64,000 nt of DNA from RGIG8244 sp045592785 (GTDB lineage Bacteria > Verrucomicrobiota > Lentisphaeria > Victivallales > UBA1829): positions 1 through 64,000 of the forward strand of contig JAZNVL010000035.1 in assembly GCA_045592785.1 (NCBI GenBank), given 5' to 3'. This document shows positions 18,508-26,337 of the stretch, one piece after another (the first letter of the stretch is position 1; each line of letters starts with the position of its first letter). The translations under genes and the position numbers were made by a program. A model generated the notes under the pieces. It made no database searches. It had not been told where the DNA came from and saw only the letters and a list, made by a program, of their open reading frames with translations.

Positions 18508-20033
18508 TTGAATTCTCCCTGCAGGATCTTTTCGATTTTGATCTTGGTCTGTTTGATGTTTTGACAGGTCTGGGAATCCGGCGGGAAGAATTCCATCAGC
18601 CGTTCACATTCGGAGACCGCACGGCGGTATTCCCGTTTCTGATACAACAGATTCACTTCTGCCGCACCGCGTTTCCGGATCTCTTCCTGGATCGCCTGTG
18701 CTTCTGCGAAACGGTCGCGGGAGATATTCCATTCGGCAGGTTTTTCCGCAAAGACTTCATACCGTTTCATGGCGATCCGGTAATTTTCGATGGATTTCCA
18801 GAGATTGGAGGGATTCGCCTTGTAACTGTTGAATTGTTTTTCCGCCAGTTCAAAGGTCTCTTTTGCCTCCCGGATCAGGACATCCTGGGAAGCGACCATG
18901 GAAGAATCCAAACCGTATTCTTCGAAAAGAAATGTGGTGACAGCATCTTCCACCTGGGTAAAACTGGTAAGCACGATATCACTGACCATAATATCATTGA
19001 ACTTGTCGTCAAACGCAACGATCAACCGGGAATAACTGCGGCTGTGATCGGCAACGTCTTCAAACCGTTCCTGCTGACTTGCCGCCATGAATGAGGTGTC
19101 TTCAATGGCTTTTTTGAGCTTCTCTATCGCAGCAGGATTCACCGGATCCGTGATCACAGGAGCGTATACACGTCCACTCTGCAAATCGTCAAGAGAGAAC
19201 GTAATGTGGTCTTTCTCCACCAGGACTTTCAGCTTGAACACACTCTTTTTGTCTGTGACAGCGAACTTTTCATAGGAAAGCAGGAATGGATTCCGGATGA
19301 TGGAAGCAGTTTGTGCCGTTCCGGAAGCATTCCCGTCATTTTTATGCTCCTGATTCAGATTCCAAAAGATAACGACGATCAACACGGCGACCATCACCAC
19401 AAGGATGTAGAACAGCGTATTGACAGAAAGCCGTTTCCGGTCAGAAGGTGCAGCATCTTCCTTCCTGTCAGCTCCTGCCGATTTGTCTTTCTTCCTGCCG
19501 AAAAGAGAGCCGCCGGAAAAAAGCGGAGCAGATGAAGGTGCTTCCGGTTCCGGATCTTTCTTTTCACTGCGGAAAAGCGGGGCATCCGGAAGCGGAGTCA
19601 CGACCGTTTTGAGATCATCTTGCGGCGGTGCCGCCGTTTCTTCCGGCGGACGGAAGACGAACGCGGGTTGCGCAGCTGCCGGTTCGGCATCTGTTTTGGG
19701 GTTATTGATCGAAACCGTAGCGGGGACAGTCGTCGATGCCGGAGCTGGAAGATCTTCCACCCGGAACATTTGATCGCCCACTGCGATCAGATCGCCTTCT
19801 TTCAACGGCACAGCCTGCCGGATCAATTCTCCATTGAGTTTGGTTCCATTGGTGCTGCCCAGGTCGAGGACACACCACTGTCCGTCCCGCGTGGCAACCC
19901 GTGCATGATAACGGGACACACCGCCGACCAGCAGCTGGATTTCGTTGTCGGTTTCCCGTCCGATCCCCGCGCCATGCGGGGGAAGTTCCTGTCGTTTACC
20001 GGAGTTTTCTCCGTTGAGAAAATGGAGTATCAT
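18504..20033 (-). CDS. FHA-domain single-pass membrane protein
   Basis: A 509-residue protein. Residues 1-95 are an FHA phosphothreonine-binding domain with GRE (25-27), the SRYHARV strand and DLGSTNGTKLNG. A Pro/Ala-rich charged linker (96-200) leads to one membrane helix (about 205-225), and an extracytoplasmic, partly helical region follows with a long 370-500 segment like a tetratricopeptide pair. The FHA faces the cytoplasm. It overlaps the PEGA gene and abuts the DUF192 gene without a gap. Such a layout could pass a Thr-kinase signal to the envelope; no Ser/Thr kinase is present in the window. Confidence 0.8.
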   Translation of the reverse strand: MILHFLNGENSGKRQELPPHGAGIGRETDNEIQLLVGGVSRYHARVATRDGQWCVLDLGSTNGTKLNGELIRQAVPLKEGDLIAVGDQMFRVEDLPAPASTTVPATVSINNPKTDAEPAAAQPAFVFRPPEETAAPPQDDLKTVVTPLPDAPLFRSEKKDPEPEAPSSAPLFSGGSLFGRKKDKSAGADRKEDAAPSDRKRLSVNTLFYILVVMVAVLIVVIFWNLNQEHKNDGNASGTAQTASIIRNPFLLSYEKFAVTDKKSVFKLKVLVEKDHITFSLDDLQSGRVYAPVITDPVNPAAIEKLKKAIEDTSFMAASQQERFEDVADHSRSYSRLIVAFDDKFNDIMVSDIVLTSFTQVEDAVTTFLFEEYGLDSSMVASQDVLIREAKETFELAEKQFNSYKANPSNLWKSIENYRIAMKRYEVFAEKPAEWNISRDRFAEAQAIQEEIRKRGAAEVNLLYQKREYRRAVSECERLMEFFPPDSQTCQNIKQTKIKIEKILQGEFK

Positions 20034-20465
20034 TTACTGTTCTCCCGTACAGGAAACAGGGCAGCAGCCCAGTTTCCGATCCTTGCTTATGATTTGTTTG
20101 ATCTCTTGTTTCGTTTCCGCATCCAGTTCCCCATTCAAATCCAGAATATCGCCCTGTTCCGTACCAGCGGCTTCCAGCGAACCGGCAGGAAATTCGACAG
20201 TCTGAACTGCACCCGGACAGCGTATACAGCATTTCCAGGGGGGGACGGATGACACCGTTTTCAACACTTTATTTTCCTTATCGGCAAAAAGGATGTCAAT
20301 GGGTTGTGACATAAAGAATGTATGCACCGCATTGCATCGGGGAAAGACCATGGCATCAAAATTTTCGAAACGACGTCCGATCATGCCGCGTGCCCGGGTA
20401 CGGAAAGAAACCGCATGGACCGTTTGCGAAGAAAGGACTTTCTTTTTCGTCAGATTGATGATCAT
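20034..20465 (-). CDS. DUF192 family protein
   Basis: A 143-residue protein with the DUF192 core: FRTRARGMIGRRF, a segment AMVFPRCNAVHTFFMSQPI, DILFADKENKVL and VPPWKCC followed by VEFPAGSLEAAG. The family is a small beta barrel of unproved function and is often found in Tad/pilus loci. Unlike many members it shows no signal peptide. The C-terminal CCPVSCTGEQ is Cys-rich. It sits 18 bases after tadC and directly before the FHA membrane gene. Confidence 0.8.
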   Translation of the reverse strand: MIINLTKKKVLSSQTVHAVSFRTRARGMIGRRFENFDAMVFPRCNAVHTFFMSQPIDILFADKENKVLKTVSSVPPWKCCIRCPGAVQTVEFPAGSLEAAGTEQGDILDLNGELDAETKQEIKQIISKDRKLGCCPVSCTGEQ

Positions 20466-20483
20466 TGCCTTCTCCTTCTCCCC

Positions 20484-21377
20484 TTACGACCCGAAGACTG
20501 TGCGCATCGCCTGCATGATGATGGGCCCCATCAAGATCATAAAGACCGCAGGAAAAATAAATACGATAACCGGGAAGAGGATCTTCACCGGAGTTTCATT
20601 TGCCAGTTTTTCCGCCCGGGAGAACCGTTTCACCCGGAGCTGATCCCCCTGGATCCGCAGAAGTTGTCCGATGCTGACGCCCAGTTCATCCGCCTGGATG
20701 ATGGCATTCACAATACTGGTCAGATCGCCCTGCCGTACCCGGTTGCTCATCTCGCGCAATGCCGCCTGACGGGGTTTGCCCAGCTGGATCTCGTGAAGGG
20801 TACGGGTCAGTTCTTCGTTGAGTGCATCGTTCTTTCTGCGCGCATTGATCTCCCGGAGCGCAGTGAGGAAGTCTTTCCCGGCTTCCACGGAAAGCGTGAG
20901 AAGGTCCAGCAGATTCGGCAGTGCTTTGAGAATGGAAAGATGCCGTTTCCGCACAACCGAACGGAGCCAGGTCGCCGGATAGATCATGAAAAGCAGAATG
21001 ACCAGTACCGCTGCCGCCGGTTGCTGCGCCATGAACAGCAATACCGTAAAAACGACCCCGAAGATCATCAGAAGAACACGCAGTCCCAGGAATCGTTCCG
21101 CGGTCAGCACCTGATCGTAGCCCGCCATGCGGAGCTGTTCGCCGGTCTGGTCCAGCTGCTGCTGAAATACAGGGAGCCGGATCAGAGGATAAACGTTGGA
21201 GACCAGAGGAAGGAACAGGCGGAACAGAACGGGGATCCGCTTGTTATCCTGTTCCGATTCCATTTCCGGATCCCGTTCCATACGGAGCGAGAAGAAGAGA
21301 TTTCCCAGGATGAGGAAGATGGAAGTCACAGCCAATGCGGCACAAACCGAAGCAAGTAATTGAAACATATTACCCAT
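20484..21377 (-). CDS. tadC: Tad/type II secretion F-domain inner-membrane protein, TadC-like
   Basis: A 297-residue T2SSF protein. It has an N-terminal hydrophobic helix (1-26), two central ones (about 97-135), the cytoplasmic F domain (LLDLLTLSVEAGKDFLTALREI, about 158-240, with EADELGVSIG-type turn at ADELGVSIGQLL) and a C-terminal helix pair (GxMxPxIM-like IVFIFPAVFMILMGPI). It forms the membrane platform with TadB, driven by the CpaF ATPase. It follows tadB by 12 bases and the assignment to TadC rests on its place second in the pair. Confidence 0.82.
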   Translation of the reverse strand: MGNMFQLLASVCAALAVTSIFLILGNLFFSLRMERDPEMESEQDNKRIPVLFRLFLPLVSNVYPLIRLPVFQQQLDQTGEQLRMAGYDQVLTAERFLGLRVLLMIFGVVFTVLLFMAQQPAAAVLVILLFMIYPATWLRSVVRKRHLSILKALPNLLDLLTLSVEAGKDFLTALREINARRKNDALNEELTRTLHEIQLGKPRQAALREMSNRVRQGDLTSIVNAIIQADELGVSIGQLLRIQGDQLRVKRFSRAEKLANETPVKILFPVIVFIFPAVFMILMGPIIMQAMRTVFGS

Positions 21378-21389
21378 GATGCCTGCTCC

Positions 21390-22289
21390 TTAAATATCGA
21401 TCTTTGTTATTTTACGGATGATCAGGAATCCGGCACCGTCCATGATCAGTACGCCAAGAAGGATCAGCAATCCCACCGGTGACGAGAAAAACGAGTTCAT
21501 CATATCCGGGGAAATATACAGCATGGCGAAAAACAGGAAGAAGGGCATGGCTCCAATGATCCACGCCTGCATACGCCCCATGGCGGTCAGAGAATCGATC
21601 TTCTGCATGATCCGGACACGTTCCCGGATCACCGATGCCAATCGTTCCAGAATGGATGTGAGTTCGCCCCCCGTTTGACGGGCTGTGATGATCGCAATGG
21701 CAACCAGTTCGAAATCCGGACACCGCAGCCGGTTGCTCATTTTGAGCAAGGCATCATCGAAGGGAACGCCCAGGCGCAATTCCTGGGTGAGAAGCGTGAA
21801 CTCGTAGGAGATGGGACTGCGGTTTTCTTTTGCCACCGCATCCAACGCCTGATTGATACTGAATCCGGCTTTCAGGGAACTGCTCATCGACAGAAGCGCA
21901 TCTTCCAACTGTTCGTTGAATTTTTTCATACGGACATTGGAAAGATAACGCAGGTACACCCGGGGCAGCGGGAATGCCGCCACCGCCGCGATCAAACCGG
22001 AAATGACCAGTTTGCCGACGGTGGGCGATTCGGATACCAGAAAGAGAAGTCCAATCACCAGAAACCCGGCAAGTGCAGCAAGTGCAAAGCTCAAATCCAG
22101 GATCCTGCCCGGCGGCATCTGCAACAGCACGTCGTCCATAACGATGGCTGTTTCCTGAATATATTTCTCCTTGTAACGGGCAGAGGTGAACCCGACGAAA
22201 TCAATGATGACGTACGCGGCAAATGCCACGCACAGTCCGGCACTGATACACGCCAGCAGGAACAGGTTTCCTTGGATAAACGCGCTCAT
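21390..22289 (-). CDS. tadB: Tad/type II secretion F-domain inner-membrane protein, TadB-like
   Basis: A 299-residue T2SSF protein with an N-terminal helix (8-31), a central helix pair (about 66-110), the F domain (LEDALLSMSSSLKAGFSINQAL, with RQTGGELTSILERLA) and a C-terminal pair (about 245-290). It overlaps the cpaF stop by 4 bases and has GGAGG before its ATG, so it is translationally coupled to the ATPase. Paired with TadC it makes the platform of a Tad-type pilus or related secretion machine. Confidence 0.83.
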   Translation of the reverse strand: MSAFIQGNLFLLACISAGLCVAFAAYVIIDFVGFTSARYKEKYIQETAIVMDDVLLQMPPGRILDLSFALAALAGFLVIGLLFLVSESPTVGKLVISGLIAAVAAFPLPRVYLRYLSNVRMKKFNEQLEDALLSMSSSLKAGFSINQALDAVAKENRSPISYEFTLLTQELRLGVPFDDALLKMSNRLRCPDFELVAIAIITARQTGGELTSILERLASVIRERVRIMQKIDSLTAMGRMQAWIIGAMPFFLFFAMLYISPDMMNSFFSSPVGLLILLGVLIMDGAGFLIIRKITKIDI

Positions 22290-24019
22290 GCCGCACCTCC
22301 GTCAGAGGGCGGAGTAAACATGGAAACATCCAAATCAAATCCGGCGCGCTGGATCTCATCCATAAACGTGGGTATATTGCCCGTGGGAACATAACGGCCC
22401 GTCATCTTGCCGTCCTCCGTCCAACCATCCTGCTTGTAAACGAAGATATCCTGCATGGTGATGATATCGCCTTCCATCTTGGTGATCTCACTGACACAGT
22501 TGACTTTACGGGTCCCGTCCTTTTCACGGCTGATCTGCACGATCACGGTAATGGCAGATGCGATCTGTTCCCGGATCGCCCGGAGCGGGAGATCGAACCC
22601 TGCCATCAGGACCAGTGTTTCCAGACGGGCGAGAGCATCCCGGGGTGAGTTGGCGTGGATGGTCGTCAGGGATCCGTCGTGGCCCGTATTCATTGCCTGG
22701 AGCATGTCAAGCGCTTCGCCGCCACGACATTCCCCGATGACGATCCGGTCCGGACGCATACGCAGGGAGTTCTTTACCAGTTCGCGGATATTGATCTCGC
22801 CCTTGCCTTCGATATTGGCGGGGCGGGATTCCAGGCGGACGACGTGTTCCTGGCGCAGCTGCAATTCCGCCGCGTCTTCAATGGTCACGATACGTTCCCG
22901 GTTGGGAAGGAATCCGCTCAAAATGTTCAGAAGGGTCGTTTTCCCGGACCCGGTACCGCCGGAAATGATGATGTTCTTGCGGATCTTCACGCAGACATCC
23001 AGGAAGTCTGCAATGGGCTGGGAAATGGAGCCGAACCGGATCAGGTCCGCGATCTGCAACGGGTTCTTGGAGAATTTACGAATCGTGATGGTGGGCCCGA
23101 TCAGCGATAACGGCGGAATAATGGCATTCACACGGGAGCCGTCTTTCAGACGGGCGTCCACCATGGGCGAACTTTCGTCGATACGGCGTCCCAGGGGGGA
23201 AACGATACGTTCGATAGCAGCAAGGACCTGCTGACTGTCTGCGAAACAGGTGTCTGTTTTATACAGCACGCCCTTCTTTTCCACATAGACTTTATCCGGT
23301 CCGTTCACCATGATTTCCGAAATATCGGTCATGGCGATAAGTTCTTCCAACGGCCCCAGGCCCAATGCTTCGTGATACAAATCCCGTTCCAGTTTTTCCA
23401 CATTGACACCTTTGGGGAGCGGGACATTGAGTTCGGAAAGGATCTCATGAATCGTAGCGGCCGCTTTTTTGGAAAGATCTTCTTCGGATCCGCTGTTGTT
23501 CATAGCCATGCGTTTGAGGTTCAAACGGTTCAAGAGTTCCGCATGGGCATGCTTCTTGACCTCCTGCACAAATTCCATGGCTTCCGGCGGGATTCCGGAA
23601 ATACGCAATACCGGCATGGATTCGCCGTCGTCTTTCTTCTTTTTGACCGGTTCTGCAGGGATATTAGTCACAACAGTTGCGGTGGACGCGGATGCGGGCT
23701 GCGCCGGTTTCGGGCTTTCCGCAACAGCACCGGCGGTATCCCGTTCGAAACAGAGATTTCCCACACGGAGCCGGTCGCCACCGTAAAAATCGGTATTGGA
23801 TGTGATCCGGACTTCATTGATCCAGGTACCGTTGGAACTGCCCAGGTCCTCCACTTTGAGGGAGGATCCGGATACCGTAAAACGGCAATGACTCTTGGAA
23901 ACGCCGGGATATGCCAGCTGGATATGAGATTCCGGCGCAGACCCGACACGGTATACACCATCCGGGAGAGACAGCGGAGACTTGGCTTGTCCGGGGATAT
24001 GCAGTATCAGTTTGACCAT
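22286..24019 (-). CDS. cpaF: CpaF/TadA-type secretion ATPase with an N-terminal FHA domain
   Basis: A 577-residue ATPase that drives pilus assembly. Residues 1-95 are an FHA domain (YRVGSAPES, SKSHCRFTV, LGSSNGTWIN), not part of most CpaF proteins (about 450 residues). A disordered linker with KKKK follows, then the CpaF core: DISEIMVNGP, RIDESSPMVDARL, Walker A GGTGSGKTT (354-362), the RQEHVVRLESRPAN segment, an Asp box near MRPDRIVIGECRGGE and the His box TGHDGSLTTIHANS. The start gives a short 8-base gap to cpaB. FHA fusion predicts control by a phosphothreonine partner, possibly a phosphorylated protein or the FHA membrane protein nearby. Confidence 0.88.
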   Translation of the reverse strand: MVKLILHIPGQAKSPLSLPDGVYRVGSAPESHIQLAYPGVSKSHCRFTVSGSSLKVEDLGSSNGTWINEVRITSNTDFYGGDRLRVGNLCFERDTAGAVAESPKPAQPASASTATVVTNIPAEPVKKKKDDGESMPVLRISGIPPEAMEFVQEVKKHAHAELLNRLNLKRMAMNNSGSEEDLSKKAAATIHEILSELNVPLPKGVNVEKLERDLYHEALGLGPLEELIAMTDISEIMVNGPDKVYVEKKGVLYKTDTCFADSQQVLAAIERIVSPLGRRIDESSPMVDARLKDGSRVNAIIPPLSLIGPTITIRKFSKNPLQIADLIRFGSISQPIADFLDVCVKIRKNIIISGGTGSGKTTLLNILSGFLPNRERIVTIEDAAELQLRQEHVVRLESRPANIEGKGEINIRELVKNSLRMRPDRIVIGECRGGEALDMLQAMNTGHDGSLTTIHANSPRDALARLETLVLMAGFDLPLRAIREQIASAITVIVQISREKDGTRKVNCVSEITKMEGDIITMQDIFVYKQDGWTEDGKMTGRYVPTGNIPTFMDEIQRAGFDLDVSMFTPPSDGGAA

Positions 24020-24027
24020 ACATCACC

Positions 24028-24828
24028 TCACCGGATCATTTTCTTCATCTTCTGTTCGCGTTCCTGATTGTACTGCTTGATATTTTTCTGCAGGTAAGAC
24101 CAATCCACGCTCTGCAATTCATCGGTGACTTCCGATTCTTCATAGTTCCGCAAGCTCAAAGTCAGGTTCCCTTTCTGGAGCGCAAAAACGATCATTTCCA
24201 CTTCTTTCGGGGTCAATTCCAGTGTCACAGTGTTATAAGAACGGGTGTAATTGCTTTCCATTCCCGCACGGACACGCCCCATATCCTGTCCGCAGGCAAG
24301 CACTTTCACCTGCTGGAGAATGGTCAGTGTTACTGTATCAAGCGCGGCATCGCCCTTTGTGTCGGGGAACCGGAATGTCCCGATCAGGTCCACATAGTTA
24401 TTGGGTTGTACCAGCCCGGTGACAGAGGAAACGGTATCCACGGGGATGGAGACGGCACGGAATCCGGGGCGGACCAGCGCAGCCATTCCGCTCTGACCGC
24501 TGGAAATACGGTCTTCGAAGTCATTCCAGGTGAGGATGGTATTGGGTGAGATATGGGAGCGCACCGGCAGATCCAGGATCTTATCTTTCTGGGACCAGGG
24601 GATCTCTCTGGAAACGGCACTGCCCGCATACCGCTTGACCGTATACTTGGCAATGTCCTCTTCTTTGAGTTTCTGTCCGCCGGTAAGTTCACGCACGACG
24701 CGTATGACATCCACATCCACCGCGCTTTCCATGATCTTGCGTTTTTCCTGATTGATCTGCTGGAATGTGAACATGAATGCGAGAATACCGAAAAAGACGG
24801 CAGCCAGAACCAAAAATTTCTGTTTCAT
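24028..24828 (-). CDS. cpaB: CpaB/RcpC-like pilus assembly protein
   Basis: A 266-residue protein with an N-terminal membrane helix (MKQKFLVLAAVFFGILAFMF, about 4-22) and the SAF-type domain seen in CpaB: VRELTGGQKLKEEDIAKYTV, then AALVRPGFRAVSIPVDTVSS and LVQPNNYVDLIGTF, followed by VTLELTPKEVEMIVFA. CpaB joins the inner membrane and secretin of Tad pili in the periplasm. GAGG at about 24838 supports the start at 24828 rather than an in-frame ATG at 24903. It is the first gene of the run. Upstream is A+T-rich with TATATT-like words, but no clear promoter. Confidence 0.85.
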   Translation of the reverse strand: MKQKFLVLAAVFFGILAFMFTFQQINQEKRKIMESAVDVDVIRVVRELTGGQKLKEEDIAKYTVKRYAGSAVSREIPWSQKDKILDLPVRSHISPNTILTWNDFEDRISSGQSGMAALVRPGFRAVSIPVDTVSSVTGLVQPNNYVDLIGTFRFPDTKGDAALDTVTLTILQQVKVLACGQDMGRVRAGMESNYTRSYNTVTLELTPKEVEMIVFALQKGNLTLSLRNYEESEVTDELQSVDWSYLQKNIKQYNQEREQKMKKMIR

Positions 24829-24931
24829 AGTCGTAACCTCTGGGTTGTTTTTTATAATATATATAGATGCAATATACACGTTATCCGCGGAATTTCCAGT
24901 CAAACAGAGATTTTTTCCCGTTTTTTTTGCA

Positions 24932-24969
24932 AAAAAAAAGCATCCGGAGAGGCTCTCCGGACGCTTTTT
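24932..24969. terminator. Strong bidirectional terminator between divergent genes
   Basis: GCATCCGGAGAG (24940-24951) pairs with CTCTCCGGACGC (24953-24964), with one mismatch, flanked by A runs on the left and T runs on the right. The flanking genes cpaB and pfkB point away from it, so no coding transcript ends here. Confidence 0.7.
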
Positions 24970-25071
24970 GGCATTTTTACCTGATTTTTCAGCTTATTTT
25001 CCGTTCCCGATAAATCAAGTATAAAAAAATGCGAAAAAAACGTTTTTTTTGCAAAAGAATCTGTTTTTTAT

Positions 25072-25099
25072 TTGCAAATCAAAGGAAAACGGATATAGT
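25072..25099 (+). promoter_or_regulatory. Promoter of the PfkB kinase gene
   Basis: TTGCAA (25072-25077), 16 bases, TATAGT (25094-25099); leader of about 35 bases with CTGGAG before the ATG at 25141. Confidence 0.6.
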
Positions 25100-25140
25100 A
25101 AGGCGTACATGAATCATAACAAAACTCTGGAGTAACAACG

Positions 25141-26337
25141 ATGAATAAGAAAAAACTTTCCGTTTGCGGGTGCGCATTGACCGATTATCTTTACACCCGG
25201 ATCGATTTCAATTCCCCTGCAGTACAGTCTCTGCTCACCAAAACAAACGGTGACGGCGGACTCGCTATCGGGAAACTCGTTTTCATGGAAGACCTGATGG
25301 AATACAGCGGACTTGCCCGGGAAGTTGTGCTGGAAAAGATCGCCGGTAACCAGAGTTATGACTTCCGGAACGTGGGCGGTCCCGCCATCGTGGGCGCCGT
25401 GGGTGCCTCCCAGATCCTTCACGGCAAAGATGTGCAGGTCGATTTCTACGGGTATTACGGAACCGATGACTGTGGCGATTTCCTGATTGAAACTGCCCGG
25501 ACTTCCGAAGTGGATCTCTCTCATTATCAGAAAGTGGATGGTCCCTCCCCCTGCACTTATGTTTTCTCCGATCCCAACTGGCATGACGGCAAAGGCGAAC
25601 GTTCTTTCGTCAATCAGCTGGGTGTGGCGGATACCGAAGACAGCTCATTCCCCGGGGATGACTTCTTTGCCGGTGATGTGCTGTGGTTCTCCGCCACCGC
25701 ATTACTGCCCCACGTCCATGACCGTCTGGGCGAGTTCCTCAAGCGGGGCAGAGCCGGAGGAAAGATCAACGTGGTCAGCACCGTATTCGACTTCCGCAAC
25801 GAGAAGAAAGCCCCCAACGCGCCCTGGCCCCTGGGGAATCCGGATTCCTGGAAAGACATGGATCTGCTCATCATGGATAAAGACGAAGCGTTGCGTATTT
25901 CCGGCAAAGAAACGCTGGAGGATGCACTCACATTCTTCGTAAACTCCGGGGTGAGTTCCTTCTTCATCACTTGCGGCGCAAAATCCTTCTCCGCCTGGTC
26001 CGACGGACGTCTCTTCCAGGCTTCCAACGGTGTCCTCACGCTGCCGGTCTCCGCACTGGCGGATCAGGATCTTGCGGAACACCCGGAACTGCGCGGCGAC
26101 ACCACCGGCTGCGGCGACAATTTCGCCTGCGGCATTGTGGCATCCCTTTACCTGCAGATGGAGTCCGGGATCCAGCCGGGCGGGTTCTCTCTGAGGGAAG
26201 CGGCAGCATGGGGTGCAGCCTCCGGCGGCGGTGCATTGTTCCAGAAGGGCGGGATGTACCACGAAAAGGTGCGCGGCGAACGGCAGAAAATGCTGTCCCG
26301 TTATGCGGAAGCGTATCTCACCCAGCCGGGCGTTTAA
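25141..26337 (+). CDS. PfkB-family carbohydrate kinase
   Basis: A 398-residue ribokinase-type sugar kinase that phosphorylates a sugar or nucleoside with ATP in the cytoplasm. The N-terminal SVCGCALTDYLYTRI and VGGPAIVGAVGAS stretches fit the substrate side; the C-terminal signature is DTTGCGDNFACG, where the second-to-last Asp is the catalytic base. The consensus is DTxGAGD, so Ala is Cys here in the anion hole. It is longer than ribokinase (about 310). Neighbours give no clue to the substrate. Its stop overlaps the convergent polymerase stop by 4 bases. Confidence 0.83.
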   Translation: MNKKKLSVCGCALTDYLYTRIDFNSPAVQSLLTKTNGDGGLAIGKLVFMEDLMEYSGLAREVVLEKIAGNQSYDFRNVGGPAIVGAVGASQILHGKDVQVDFYGYYGTDDCGDFLIETARTSEVDLSHYQKVDGPSPCTYVFSDPNWHDGKGERSFVNQLGVADTEDSSFPGDDFFAGDVLWFSATALLPHVHDRLGEFLKRGRAGGKINVVSTVFDFRNEKKAPNAPWPLGNPDSWKDMDLLIMDKDEALRISGKETLEDALTFFVNSGVSSFFITCGAKSFSAWSDGRLFQASNGVLTLPVSALADQDLAEHPELRGDTTGCGDNFACGIVASLYLQMESGIQPGGFSLREAAAWGAASGGGALFQKGGMYHEKVRGERQKMLSRYAEAYLTQPGV

